This document shows positions 53,411 through 61,897 of a stretch of 64,000 nt of DNA, piece after piece. The stretch is from Metabacillus crassostreae. Lineage in GTDB: Bacteria > Bacillota > Bacilli > Bacillales > Bacillaceae. The notes below the pieces were generated by a model. That model saw only the letters and a program-made list of their open reading frames with translations. It ran no database searches and was not told the origin of the DNA. Numbering within the stretch: the first letter of the stretch is position 1; every line of letters starts with the position of its first letter. Both the position numbers and the translations under genes were made by a program. The DNA lies in NCBI RefSeq assembly GCF_016908395.1, contig NZ_JAFBDU010000001.1:744001-808000 (forward strand). Direction: 5' to 3'.

Positions 53411-54331
53411 ATGAAAATGTTGATAGGGGTAGTAACGTCCATTATGATAGTTGGTTTAATTGTTGCTACCATCTACTTTTATCAATCTAGTAACATTCCT
53501 TCTCCAGAACAAAATCAGTTATCTGGAAATATAAATAAAGAAAAAGTTGAGCAATTACAGCCTATTTCTAATACGAATATTAGTTATACCTTACAAAATG
53601 ATGAACTAAGCATCACATTTAATAACGGATTAAGCTGGAGGAAAGTCCCTGTTGAAAAAGATCACTTATTTAAAGGTGAGTATAAGGGAAACAAACAAGA
53701 ACTTATTGAGAAAAGCTATTTTTTAAGTGATGATATGGCAGCCTTTTTATATACAGAAGGTGAAAATGTGGATCATCAAAAAGTAATCGTAGCTTATTCA
53801 AAAGATAAAGGTGCAACGTGGAAAAACTCAGTTGTAACTGAAAAGTTCTCGCCAATGAGGTATAGAAAGATAGATTTTCTAAATGAAAACTTCGGTTATG
53901 TCATTATATCTGGAGGAAGGACAATGTCTTTCGAATCATCGCATATTTTTGTCACGCATGATGGTGGGGTGAGTTGGAAGGAAACAGCTAATTCAGGTGT
54001 GACAAGCTTAATTTCAGATGGTGGATTTATTGATGAAACTACTGGATTTTTATCTTTTGGAACAATTAATCCAACAGCACCAGAGCTTTATTTTACACAC
54101 AATACTGGAGAAACCTGGAGAAGAGCAACTATTTCTGTTCCAGAAAAATATCAGCAAATCTTTGTATCAGCAGAAATCCCCATTAAAGAAGGAAATCACT
54201 TAGCTATTTATGTTAATCAAGGACACCAAGGTGATTATGAAGGTGGCAAGATAAAAGGAAAATTCATTTCAGAGGATAAAGGCAAAACGTGGGAGTTTGA
54301 AAAGGAGGATCAAGCTATTGAAACGAAATAA
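53411..54331 (+). CDS. Membrane-anchored BNR/sialidase-type beta-propeller protein
   Basis: The 306-residue protein has one N-terminal membrane anchor (VVTSIMIVGLIVATIYF) and then an extracytoplasmic propeller. At least five BNR/Asp-box-like turns are visible: FNNGLSWRK, SKDKGATWKN, THDGGVSWKE, THNTGETWRR and SEDKGKTWEF. Such Asp-box propellers occur in sialidases and photosystem-assembly-like proteins, but no sialidase active site is evident. The gene overlaps the start of the next by 14 bases. A binding role in the envelope is the most I can infer. Confidence 0.8.
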   Translation: MKMLIGVVTSIMIVGLIVATIYFYQSSNIPSPEQNQLSGNINKEKVEQLQPISNTNISYTLQNDELSITFNNGLSWRKVPVEKDHLFKGEYKGNKQELIEKSYFLSDDMAAFLYTEGENVDHQKVIVAYSKDKGATWKNSVVTEKFSPMRYRKIDFLNENFGYVIISGGRTMSFESSHIFVTHDGGVSWKETANSGVTSLISDGGFIDETTGFLSFGTINPTAPELYFTHNTGETWRRATISVPEKYQQIFVSAEIPIKEGNHLAIYVNQGHQGDYEGGKIKGKFISEDKGKTWEFEKEDQAIETK

Positions 54332-55178
54332 ATTGAATTATTTAATAGGCTTGACTTTATTCCTTATGTCAATTGTCTTCTTTTGTATGCAGATAGTATT
54401 CCTATACATAAATGCTAATTTTCAAGTGGAGTATATTGACAACCGGTTGTTTTATATAATCAATATGACACTTGCTATTTGTTTATTAATAAGCATCTAC
54501 TTTTTAATTAAACAGTCTAAAAAGTTAAAAGTAACTTACAGCATTATTTTAATTATTTTCATTGTTAGCCAGATTATCATGGTCATCATAAGTGAACAGA
54601 AAATAAGCAATATGACGAGTATATCACCGGATTTTAAACATGTTTTTTCGATAAAAGAAAATGTTAAAACTGGAGAAAGCTTATATTATAGATCTTATTA
54701 TGGAATTTTGGCGAAACCAAAAGAAAAATTACCATATCATAAAGTTGGTAATTTCAAGGTTGAATGGATAGAAAAAGATATTGCCGCTATTACATATAAA
54801 ACAGCAGAAGAAACAATTCAACAATATATCGGAACCTATGGAGATCGCGGTGATGGAGTTTCTTATTATTATGTCGGAGCGGAAATTCATGGAGTTTGGT
54901 CAGGTGAAAATATTGAAGTTGTAAGTAATACTGAAGGAATTTCTGTAACTGAAAATGGGCATAAAGAATTATTTTCTTGGGACAGCATTGAACAGTTCGG
55001 AACACTTGCTATCGTCTTAAAGCGAGAAAATCAAGCGATTTGGACAATAGGGTTACATACAAATTTTGAAGTTCAATCTAATTCCACAAAACCTGCTGTT
55101 GGAAATATTAGCTTGTATAAAGCAACAATGAGTAAAATTGAACCTGTTCGTCTTCATTTTAAGACCTCAACTCAATAG
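54318..55178 (+). CDS. Membrane protein with extracytoplasmic C-terminal domain
   Basis: The TTG at 54318 follows AAGGAGGATC by 7 bases and overlaps the previous gene. The 286-residue product has three membrane segments in its first 100 residues (LIGLTLFLMSIVFFCMQIVFL, MTLAICLLISIYFLI and YSIILIIFIVSQIIMVII). A beta-rich domain with a Gly/Tyr-rich middle (GTYGDRGDGVSYYYVGAEIHG) follows. It is not recognised. Overlap and shared strand suggest function with the propeller protein. Confidence 0.65.
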   Translation: MKRNKLNYLIGLTLFLMSIVFFCMQIVFLYINANFQVEYIDNRLFYIINMTLAICLLISIYFLIKQSKKLKVTYSIILIIFIVSQIIMVIISEQKISNMTSISPDFKHVFSIKENVKTGESLYYRSYYGILAKPKEKLPYHKVGNFKVEWIEKDIAAITYKTAEETIQQYIGTYGDRGDGVSYYYVGAEIHGVWSGENIEVVSNTEGISVTENGHKELFSWDSIEQFGTLAIVLKRENQAIWTIGLHTNFEVQSNSTKPAVGNISLYKATMSKIEPVRLHFKTSTQ

Positions 55179-55237
55179 TTGACTATACTTGAGTACATTT
55201 GAGCTTTCAGATCTTTACAAAGGTTGTGTTAAGTGGA

Positions 55238-55690
55238 ATGAAAAAAATCATTTTATTTTTTTTATTAAATTTATTATTTACTGCTTCAGCACAAGGCTTA
55301 AGCTGGGCATATCCGTTTGTTGTATGGGAAGGAAACGTTTATGAAGTAACAGATGAAGAAGTCTCAAAGAATGATATCGAAAAAGAGATCGGCCAAGTAA
55401 AAACGATTCCGAACGATATGACAGGAGATTATTTCGGAAATGCTTCAAATGCATTTCCGAAAGGAACAAAATATTACAAGATAAATAATAGTAAGACAGA
55501 TATAACGATTGCAGTTGAAGTAAAGAAAAATCACTGGAATAAAGCTATATATTCCCATGACGCACCATTTCATTGGATGAATTTATTAATGAAGCTACTA
55601 CCTTTTTTAGGTGTAGGTTTAGTTGTTTTTCTACTATTTGTTTTCTTAGCTAAGTTAAAAAAGAAGGTAACGTTTAAAGCTAATATATAA
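55238..55690 (+). CDS. Secreted/membrane protein with signal peptide and C-terminal helix
   Basis: The ATG at 55238 gives a clear signal peptide (FFLLNLLFTASAQG). A short extracytoplasmic domain follows (WAYPFVVWEGNVYEVTDEEV), with a C-terminal membrane segment (LGVGLVVFLLFVFLAKLKKK) and positive tail. The 150-residue protein is therefore a type I membrane protein. Upstream in-frame codons back to 55199 have no site. It ends the cluster that begins at 52857. Function unknown. Confidence 0.65.
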   Translation: MKKIILFFLLNLLFTASAQGLSWAYPFVVWEGNVYEVTDEEVSKNDIEKEIGQVKTIPNDMTGDYFGNASNAFPKGTKYYKINNSKTDITIAVEVKKNHWNKAIYSHDAPFHWMNLLMKLLPFLGVGLVVFLLFVFLAKLKKKVTFKANI

Positions 55691-55823
55691 TGCGAATATT
55701 CAAACTACACAAGAAAAACATATTTTTTTACTTTTGATGCTATTGTACATTTTACGAATAGTGTAAAATAGAAATATGTCGAATGATAAAATATAAAAAT
55801 TCCTTGGAGGTTTTCGCTTTATT

Positions 55824-56783
55824 ATGTCTAATCAACATGAACATGAAGATTCTAATATGAAAATATTTTCGCTAAACTCTGATCCGGCTTTATCACAGAA
55901 AATTTGTGATATTCTTGGAATCGAATTAGGAAAGAATTCTGTTACTCGTTTTAGTGATGGAGAAATCCAAATAAATATAGAAGAAAGTATCCGTGGTTGT
56001 GATGTATACATTATTCAGTCAATCAGCAACCCTGTAAACGAGCATTTAATGGAACTTTTAATTATGGTTGATGCATTAAAGCGTGCTTCAGCAAATACAA
56101 TCAACTTAGTCATTCCATACTATGGATATGCAAGACAAGATCGTAAAGCAAGAGCTCGAGAGCCAATTACAGCTAAACTAGTTGCAAACCTACTTCAAAC
56201 GGCAGGTTCAACACGTGTTATTGCACTTGATCTTCATGCACCACAAATTCAAGGGTTTTTTGATATTCCAATAGACCATTTACTAGGAGTCCCAATTTTA
56301 GCAGATTATTTTGAAAGTAAGAATTTACAGGATATTGTGATCGTTTCACCAGATCATGGTGGGGTAACGCGTACTCGTAAATTAGCAGATAGATTAAAAG
56401 CTCCAATTGCCATTATAGATAAGAGACGACCAAAACCAAATGTTGTTGAAGTGATGAATATTGTTGGAAACATTGAAGGGAAAACAGCGATATTAATTGA
56501 TGATATTATCGACACAGCAGGAACAATCACACTAGCAGCAAACGCACTTATAGAAAATGGTGCTAAAGAGGTTTACGCTTGCTGTACACACCCAGTATTA
56601 TCTGGACCAGCAATAGAACGAATTCAAAACTCTAAAATCAAAGAACTTATCATTACAGATTCCGTTACTCTTCCAGAAGAAAACCGAATCGACAAAATTG
56701 TCGAACTCTCAGTTGCACCATTAATTAGCGAAGCAATCAAACGTGTACATAGAAAAGAATCTGTTGATGAATTAGTACAGTAA
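55824..56783 (+). CDS. prs: Ribose-phosphate pyrophosphokinase (PRPP synthase)
   Basis: The 319-residue enzyme makes PRPP from ribose-5-phosphate and ATP. Class I motifs are complete: [60 protein letters not shown] and [18 protein letters not shown]. The PRPP-binding loop [13 protein letters not shown] is also present. Near-full identity of motifs shows a working enzyme. The usual Bacillus prs lies between glmU and ctc; that context is absent here, so this may be a second copy. An ATG behind TTGGAGG is used. A short dispersed repeat follows six bases after the stop. Confidence 0.93.
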   Translation: MSNQHEHEDSNMKIFSLNSDPALSQKICDILGIELGKNSVTRFSDGEIQINIEESIRGCDVYIIQSISNPVNEHLMELLIMVDALKRASANTINLVIPYYGYARQDRKARAREPITAKLVANLLQTAGSTRVIALDLHAPQIQGFFDIPIDHLLGVPILADYFESKNLQDIVIVSPDHGGVTRTRKLADRLKAPIAIIDKRRPKPNVVEVMNIVGNIEGKTAILIDDIIDTAGTITLAANALIENGAKEVYACCTHPVLSGPAIERIQNSKIKELIITDSVTLPEENRIDKIVELSVAPLISEAIKRVHRKESVDELVQ

Positions 56784-56788
56784 GTGCG

Positions 56789-56815
56789 GTGCCTGTCACG
56801 CCCCGAATTTTCTTG
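56789..56815. repeat. Dispersed element, copy 2 (GGTGCCTGTCAC...)
   Basis: The first 12 bases match copy 1 at 33818-33846, and CCCGAATTTT follows. As in copy 1, it begins immediately after a stop codon and on the coding strand. Confidence 0.75.
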
Positions 56816-56860
56816 TTTCACAATTGTTTCACAGCACCCTAAATAAAACCGACTTATCCA

Positions 56861-56892
56861 ATCAGAGCTTGTTCACTAAGCTCTGATTTTTT
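56861..56892 (+). terminator. Terminator after prs
   Basis: ATCAGAGCTT pairs perfectly with AAGCTCTGAT over a 7-base loop and ends in a T run. Confidence 0.9.
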
Positions 56893-56986
56893 ACTATAAA
56901 GATTTAGTAATTAGTACTTTTGTGAATTCTCAACTCAAGTTCAAACATGAAAAGAAACATTAATATGGAAGTGGAGTGAAGTTAAG

Positions 56987-57310
56987 ATGATTCATTATCA
57001 TAACCGAACATTTGTTGCGATAGAAAACTCAGAAAACGGCGAAGTTTCAGCAAAAACGATTTTTAACTATCAACAGGAAGGCTCCATTTTGTTTGCAACA
57101 TATAGTGGTGGAGACATTATCAAAGGTTTTCTTATTGGACTTGTTGAAGAAAATGGTCAATTACATTTTCACTACAATCATATAAACATAAACAATGAAA
57201 TTAGAGGTGGTCAGTGTTATTCTGTTCCTGAGATTCTTTCTGATGGAAGAATTGATTGCACGAAAAGTGGAAATGGAACGACAACGAGCAAAGTGAAGGA
57301 ACCTCTATAG
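56987..57310 (+). CDS. Small beta-rich protein of the group labelled N-acetylglutamate synthase-like
   Basis: The 107-residue protein is beta-rich with repeated motifs ([25 protein letters not shown] and [23 protein letters not shown]). It matches a Bacillus family often labelled N-acetylglutamate synthase. No GNAT or synthase active site is visible in so short a protein, so that label is doubtful. GGAGTG lies about 8 bases before the ATG. It stands alone. Confidence 0.65.
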   Translation: MIHYHNRTFVAIENSENGEVSAKTIFNYQQEGSILFATYSGGDIIKGFLIGLVEENGQLHFHYNHININNEIRGGQCYSVPEILSDGRIDCTKSGNGTTTSKVKEPL

Positions 57311-57484
57311 TAGAAGAAATTAAATAGAACCTAAAGCTATTTCGGCAATTAAATTGTTTTCTATTTTAATTAAGCTTTTATTGTTATATGATTAAACTTC
57401 ATTCTTTTGTTTTTACCCAAATAAAATGGCTGAAACTAACTAATGATAATAATATATAAAGCAGAGAATATTGGAGTTGATAAA

Positions 57485-57646
57485 ATGAGTAAAGCAAAAG
57501 GTAAGGGCGGGACAGGTCGCGGTACTGGCAAAAAAGGCTGGACACGTTGGCAAACAGGTGCAAACAAAGCAAAAAGTGCGAAGCCATACAAAAGCAAAGG
57601 TGTTAAACATGGTGATGCCAATAAAACTAGCGATAAAATCGATTAA
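57485..57646 (+). CDS. DUF3934-type small basic protein
   Basis: The ATG at 57485 follows TTGGAG; upstream in-frame codons lack a site. The 53-residue protein (MSKAKGKGGTGRGTGKKGW and KAKSAKPYKSKGVKHG) is very Lys/Gly-rich and matches the DUF3934 family conserved in Bacillus. A nucleic-acid-binding role is conceivable from composition but not known. A terminator follows. Confidence 0.8.
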   Translation: MSKAKGKGGTGRGTGKKGWTRWQTGANKAKSAKPYKSKGVKHGDANKTSDKID

Positions 57647-57678
57647 AAAGTTATTAACTATATAAGAAAGAAAACGAG

Positions 57679-57708
57679 TGCAATTATCCTAGGTAATTGC
57701 ATTTTTTT
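57679..57708 (+). terminator. Terminator after the DUF3934 gene
   Basis: TGCAATTA pairs with TAATTGCA over a 7-base loop, followed by seven T residues. Confidence 0.9.
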
Positions 57709-57744
57709 GTTCCTTCTTTTATATATTGACTCTGTTAAACTCGG

Positions 57745-57855
57745 TTGTTGGTTTCCGTTACAGGCATTCGCTTTCCGCGGGCGGTCCTGGAGCCCTCTCG
57801 TAAGCTGCGCGCCTGTGGGGTCTCCCTTTGACATGCTTCTCTAAAATGCTACTCG
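57745..57855. repeat. GC-rich dispersed Bacillaceae repeat
   Basis: About 110 bases, far more GC-rich than their surroundings, contain CGCTTTCCGCGGGCGG, CCTGGAGCC and CTGCGCGCCTGTGGGGTCTC. I recognise this family from intergenic regions of many Bacillaceae genomes. Its function is unknown. It directly precedes a dead phosphatase gene. Confidence 0.7.
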
Positions 57856-57907
57856 AAAACTTGGCAAATTCCCTGCTGAAATCAAGTTCAATTGAAGTTG
57901 AAGAATA

Positions 57908-58159
57908 GTGGAATTACTATTTATAAGACATGCTCAAGGTGAACATACTTTAGATCTTCCAAATAGCTTGTATCCGAAAGACTCGTCATTAACAGATAAA
58001 GGGATAACTTAAGCGCGTTACTTATAGAAGAATTTCCTTTACTGAATATTGATATTATCGTTAGTAGTTGTTAAGCTTTCTAGAAACGATTTACCTAAGG
58101 AAACTGGTGCATTAAAATTGAATATTAAGCTCTTGTTAAATGACATTATTTATAATTAG
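57908..58159 (+). pseudogene. Histidine phosphatase (phosphoglycerate mutase-like) pseudogene
   Basis: From a GTG at 57908 the frame reads LLFIRHAQGEHTLDLPNSLY and SSLTDKGIT, the phosphohistidine RHG-type motif and the usual first helix. It then stops at TAA 58010, where a CAA (Gln) would be expected before AR. Further fragments follow in other frames: LIEEFPLLNIDIIVSS (58021-58074) and NDLPKETGALKLN to about 58159. The catalytic C-terminal His region is lost. The gene is clearly dead. It lies between a GC-rich repeat and the ferritin/cupin gene. Confidence 0.8.
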
Positions 58160-58201
58160 GCATATGATACAAGGAAAAAAACTCTGAAGGGAATGAGTTA
58201 C

Positions 58202-59119
58202 ATGTATTATGTGCCTAATGTCTATCAGTCACCTAAATATGCTCTTAATCACAAACAGATCTACAACTCAACATTTTCGATAAGAAATTCAATATCTGAT
58301 GATCAAGATCTACTACAACCGATTATTTTGGGAATAAAAAAAGAGGCATCAGCTATACAACTATACAATCAGTTAGTTAAAGAAGCATATAATGAAAAGC
58401 ATAAAAATGAAATTCATTATGTATTATCAAGAAAAAGAGCTCATTTAACAGCATTCACCAATTACTATACAACAATTACTGGAATGCAACCTGAGTACAC
58501 AATTGATAAAATAACGTATCGTAGCTATCAAGAAGGTCTACAAAAAGCATTTAAAGCAGAATTAGATATATATGAAAATTTCCAAAAAAATTGTTATCGT
58601 ACACAAGATTCCTACTATCAACATTTGTTTATATGGGCATTATCAGGTCAACAAGAAAATACCGCCCGAATCGGATTATTAAATGAAGACCTCTCAAACC
58701 AATTAACAGATTATGGAGCAAAACCTTTTGTTGTTAATATTGAAAAAGCAACTAAACAAAACGATAATTTCCGTACTGTATTATGGACAGGGAAGCATTT
58801 GCAACTTACCTTAATGAGTATAAATGTTGGTGAAGACATTGGATTAGAAATTCACCCAACACTTGATCAATTTTTGCGTGTTGAACAAGGGCAAGGAATT
58901 GTCCAAATGGGAGATAGGAAAAATCGTTTGGATTTCCAGAAAAAAGTTTATGAAGATTATGCAATAATCATACCAGCTGGAAAATGGCATAATTTAATAA
59001 ATACAGGCAACAAACCACTTAAGCTATATTCAATTTATGCACCACCACAGCATCCATATGGAACAATTCACGAAACAAAGGCAATAGCAATGGCTGCTGA
59101 AGAGGGACATCATAATTAA
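58202..59119 (+). CDS. Ferritin-like / cupin fusion protein
   Basis: I start at the ATG at 58202, 10 bases after AAGGG; the ATG at 58193 is too close. The 305-residue protein has an N-terminal helical ferritin-like half (about 40-170), with EASAIQLYNQLVKEAYNEKHKNEIHYVLSRKRAH and AELDIYENF giving spaced Glu/His residues. A C-terminal cupin (about 190-290) follows, with GLEIHPTLDQFLRVEQGQGIVQMG and IIPAGKWHNLINTG, a near-standard cupin metal site. The fusion suggests a metal- or oxidant-linked role. A Tyr-rich N-terminus (YYVPNVYQSPKY) is reminiscent of spore-coat proteins; that link is speculative. Confidence 0.75.
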   Translation: MYYVPNVYQSPKYALNHKQIYNSTFSIRNSISDDQDLLQPIILGIKKEASAIQLYNQLVKEAYNEKHKNEIHYVLSRKRAHLTAFTNYYTTITGMQPEYTIDKITYRSYQEGLQKAFKAELDIYENFQKNCYRTQDSYYQHLFIWALSGQQENTARIGLLNEDLSNQLTDYGAKPFVVNIEKATKQNDNFRTVLWTGKHLQLTLMSINVGEDIGLEIHPTLDQFLRVEQGQGIVQMGDRKNRLDFQKKVYEDYAIIIPAGKWHNLINTGNKPLKLYSIYAPPQHPYGTIHETKAIAMAAEEGHHN

Positions 59120-59148
59120 CTAAAAATAGCATAGTTAAGCAAATGAGA

Positions 59149-59191
59149 AAAAAGTCGAAAAACTTGATCATTAGTTTTATGACTTTTTTTC
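59149..59191 (+). terminator. Terminator after the ferritin/cupin gene
   Basis: AAAAAGTC and AAAAAC pair with GTTTT and GACTTTTT around an interrupted stem, followed by a T run. Confidence 0.65.
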
Positions 59192-59402
59192 TTTAATTCT
59201 ATACACAGCTATTGCAAGAGAAGTAGAGTGTATGGTCACTATAAGATTAGCTAAGTTAATTACTTTACAGGGATAGCTATGATTCATATCAATAGCTATC
59301 AATCTATATGTAAAGAAATCGTTGAACAAAAAATTTTTTATCGTTACATATGAATCGTCTATAAATCATCATAATCACCCTTTTTAGATAGATTAGTTTG
59401 TT
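59192..59402. other. Gap without a supported gene
   Basis: About 210 bases lie between two terminators. Short open pieces exist (for example MIHINSYQSICKEIVEQK from 59280) but have no ribosome binding site. The gap could encode a small RNA ending at the terminator at 59403. Confidence 0.3.
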
Positions 59403-59436
59403 GGCTCTATATCATTTTGATATAGAGCCTTTATTT
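59403..59436 (+). terminator. Orphan terminator
   Basis: GGCTCTATATCA pairs perfectly with TGATATAGAGCC over a 3-base loop and is followed by T-rich sequence. No gene ends just upstream. Confidence 0.75.
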
Positions 59437-59516
59437 GTTGAAAAAACAAGAACTATAGATCTTTAAAATGTTACAATAATTTACAGACACAAACACAAAA
59501 ATACGGTAGGAATTTG

Positions 59517-59831
59517 GTGAATATTATTTCTAAACAATCTAACAAATTGGAGTCAGTAATTTCTTTGTTTTTTAAAGATAAACGAAATTCAAAAAAGATT
59601 ATCCCTAAATTTATAGATGTGACCTTGCTAATATTTGCAATAATTGTTATTGTAATGGGTTTATTTAATGGGTTGACAAGCTTTTACTTTAGTATTTTAC
59701 AAGTTATATTAGCGACAATATGTTTGTTAAGTGCTATAGAAAATTATCTATTGAAAGAGAGATTAGAGTACATTTTGTTAGAACTGGGTATTGCGATTAT
59801 TTTAATCAGTTCTTCCTTTTATACCTTTTAA
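59517..59831 (+). CDS. Small membrane protein, two to three helices
   Basis: The GTG at 59517 follows a GTAGGAA site; a TTG at 59514 is adjacent. The 104-residue protein has a basic N-terminal region (KDKRNSKKIIPK) and hydrophobic segments VTLLIFAIIVIVMGLFNGL, LQVILATICLLSAIE and YILLELGIAIILISSSF. It is not recognised. It is 48 bases before a GNAT gene and may share its transcript. Confidence 0.55.
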   Translation: MNIISKQSNKLESVISLFFKDKRNSKKIIPKFIDVTLLIFAIIVIVMGLFNGLTSFYFSILQVILATICLLSAIENYLLKERLEYILLELGIAIILISSSFYTF

Positions 59832-59878
59832 AAAATGATTCGCAAATGGTCAAAATTACAGAAGAGGGGGCTTGAATC

Positions 59879-60457
59879 ATGTTGATGTTTGAAAAACTTG
59901 CAGGAAATACCGTTACAATAGTACCAATGGAATTTTCTCACACAAAAGAGTTATATGAAGCTGGTAAACACAAAGAAATTTGGGCACACTTACCAAAGTC
60001 AATTATGTCTTATCAGCAAATGGAATTCTTTGTAGAAGACGCTTTACGAAGAAAAGAGTTAGGAAATGAGATCCCATTTGTTATTAAATGTAGAGAAAGC
60101 AATAAGGTGATCGGGAGTACGAGATTCCTAGATATCTCGAAAATAAATCGAGGATTAGAAATTGGTTGGACTTGGTTAACCCCGACAGTTTGGGGAACAG
60201 ATGCTAATTTAGAGTGTAAATATCTACTATTAAAATATACTTTTGAACACCTTAACTTCATACGAGTTCAATTTAAAACAGATGATCAAAATCTTAGATC
60301 TCAAAAAGCAATAGAAAAAATAGGAGGGAATAAAGAAGGAATATTACGAAATCACATGATCAGAAAAGACGGTACATATCGACATTCTGTTTATTACAGC
60401 ATTATAGATAGTGAGTGGAAACAAGTTAAGATAAGTCTAGAAAATTCTCTCTACTAA
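59879..60457 (+). CDS. RimJ/RimL-type GNAT acetyltransferase
   Basis: The 192-residue protein follows the RimJ/RimL pattern: TVTIVPMEFSHTKELYEAG, PFVIKCRESNKVIGSTRFLDI and RGLEIGWTWLTPTVWGTDANLECKYLLLKYTF. The ending DDQNLRSQKAIEKIGGNKEGILRNHMI is also typical. Such enzymes acetylate N-termini or small amines; related Bacillus proteins are YdaF/YjcK-like. AGAGGGGG lies 8 bases before the ATG. A 12-bp hairpin follows. Confidence 0.88.
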   Translation: MLMFEKLAGNTVTIVPMEFSHTKELYEAGKHKEIWAHLPKSIMSYQQMEFFVEDALRRKELGNEIPFVIKCRESNKVIGSTRFLDISKINRGLEIGWTWLTPTVWGTDANLECKYLLLKYTFEHLNFIRVQFKTDDQNLRSQKAIEKIGGNKEGILRNHMIRKDGTYRHSVYYSIIDSEWKQVKISLENSLY

Positions 60458-60473
60458 CTCAACTATAATCAAC

Positions 60474-60508
60474 ATAGTAGACCAAATCTTAAAAGCTTGG
60501 TCTACTAT
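60474..60508. terminator. Hairpin between convergent genes
   Basis: ATAGTAGACCAA pairs perfectly with TTGGTCTACTAT over an 11-base loop. T tracts are poor on both sides. Confidence 0.6.
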
Positions 60509-60550
60509 TGATGTTAAAGCTTATATTCACCATTATGAACTGAATGAATC

Positions 60551-61030
60551 TTATATGCTTACTTCTGGCTTTTGGCTCATGGGTTTAATGAATTTAGTTA
60601 GTAGTCCACGTGAAATTGGACCAACTATAAGTAATTGAGCTGGTAGAGCCACGATAAGGTTCAGCCCAACAGTTTTAAGATAAGCTGTGAAAATAGATCC
60701 TTCAATGCCTACCATAATTGAGGTTAAAATAAGACCATATACAGACATAATAAGCACCATCGCTGGAACCATACAAAATGATATGGCTAAAATAACATTC
60801 ATTTGTTTAGATTTATCATAAGGGAAGGATAGCGCAAGTTTACGTGCTCTAGGCTCAACTAGTGATTCAACGATAAATGCAATGATGAAAGTTATAATTA
60901 ATTGCAGTACCGCACTCCAAAATGTGATTGAAACTCCGTGTAATAGTGTGTTGTATAAGGTCATAATAAAAACCATTCCTGAACACATGAAAATTGCAAA
61001 GATAATTCCTTCTTTTTTATTACTAGGCAA
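60551..61030 (-). CDS. DUF2798-type membrane protein
   Basis: The 159-residue protein has four membrane segments arranged as two similar halves: FAIFMCSGMVFIMTLYNTLL then LQLIITFIIAFIVESL, and AISFCMVPAMVLIMSVYGLIL then LNLIVALPAQLLIVGP with ISRGLL. This duplicated F-C-x-M-V pattern is typical of the DUF2798 family. Function is unknown. AAAGGATG-like sequence precedes the ATG. It is a single-gene unit. Confidence 0.8.
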   Translation of the reverse strand: MPSNKKEGIIFAIFMCSGMVFIMTLYNTLLHGVSITFWSAVLQLIITFIIAFIVESLVEPRARKLALSFPYDKSKQMNVILAISFCMVPAMVLIMSVYGLILTSIMVGIEGSIFTAYLKTVGLNLIVALPAQLLIVGPISRGLLTKFIKPMSQKPEVSI

Positions 61031-61164
61031 ACGAAAACATCCTTTCTTTAACGAGAATAACTGTTATTATATATAAATAAAAATTTCTTCATAAGTGAAA
61101 GTTTTGTGAACTTTTTCTGGTGATCTGTTTATACATATATGTAATTATTTTCTCTAAAAAGTTT

Positions 61165-61293
61165 ATGAACCAAGGGAAGAATATAGATGACATACTTTAG
61201 ATTGAAGGTCGGGGTCAATTATTAGTGATACAAAATGAGGAATTTGTTGGAGGCTATCATTTAGTAACAAAAGAAAGGAAAGGACTTACTTAA
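61165..61293 (+). pseudogene. Short gene remnant with internal TAG
   Basis: From the ATG at 61165 the frame reads MNQGKNIDDIL, stops at TAG 61198, and continues in the same frame as IEGRGQLLVIQNEEFVGGYH to a TAA at 61291. It overlaps the end of the convergent DUF1284 gene by eight bases and has no ribosome binding site. It is probably the tail of a lost gene; the family is unknown. Confidence 0.3.
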
Positions 61294-61702
61294 CTTCTCT
61301 TAAGCCCTTTCCTTCAAGAACATCTCTTATTCCTTCTTCACATACACCATAAGAACGCCAGGAACAAGTTTCACAAACTGTTTGAATGTCAGAAGGTACA
61401 ACATACTTCTGGATTTGCATCTCGATGTCCTTCCAAGATAAAATTTGCCCAATTGTAAGCCCTAATTTTTCTAAAATAGCTCGATCTCGCTCATAAATTG
61501 AATTGTTTTGACAATGATATTCACCTGAGTTTGGATATTTTTCACATAGCTGATCTGGACCATTAACAAGTTTAATTTTTGTAAAAGGATCGTTTTTTAA
61601 TGTTTGATGAAGAATCGTCATATTTTCCACATATTCTTTGGAATACCCCATACCTCGATAACCCAGAAGGCAAAAGAGGTGATGTCCTCTTAGCTTATAC
61701 AT
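61286..61702 (-). CDS. DUF1284 protein, Cys-rich
   Basis: The 138-residue protein starts with the DUF1284 signature LRGHHLFCLLGYRGMGYSKEY. It has further conserved Cys residues (DQLCEKYP, YHCQNN, and the C-terminal CETCSWRSYGVCEEG). The His/Cys arrangement suggests a bound metal or iron-sulphur cluster, though the family is uncharacterised. An AGGAGGAAAAC site precedes the ATG on the minus strand. It stands alone between DUF2798 and Nudix genes. Confidence 0.85.
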   Translation of the reverse strand: MYKLRGHHLFCLLGYRGMGYSKEYVENMTILHQTLKNDPFTKIKLVNGPDQLCEKYPNSGEYHCQNNSIYERDRAILEKLGLTIGQILSWKDIEMQIQKYVVPSDIQTVCETCSWRSYGVCEEGIRDVLEGKGLREVK

Positions 61703-61897
61703 TGTTTTCCTCCTCGTAAAATATGTGTTAACTAAAATATCAATAAGTTAACATATTTTATTTTAACATATCGATAAGATGGTTTTCGTATATTCCATTT
61801 TGTATCAATAATAAAAAAATTGGACATTGCTAATCAGAACTAAAATCTTACATTAGGAATATATAAAAATTTAAAAATAATTGAAAGTGGAGAAATA

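Noticed and set aside
55750-55790. PurR boxes before prs (two CGAAT half sites)
   Set aside because: The half sites are direct rather than inverted, 25 bp apart, and lack the rest of the PurBox consensus.
57436-57621. Minus-strand frames rich in Pro/Leu opposite the DUF3934 gene
   Set aside because: They mirror the Lys/Gly-rich composition of the real gene and have no start signals.
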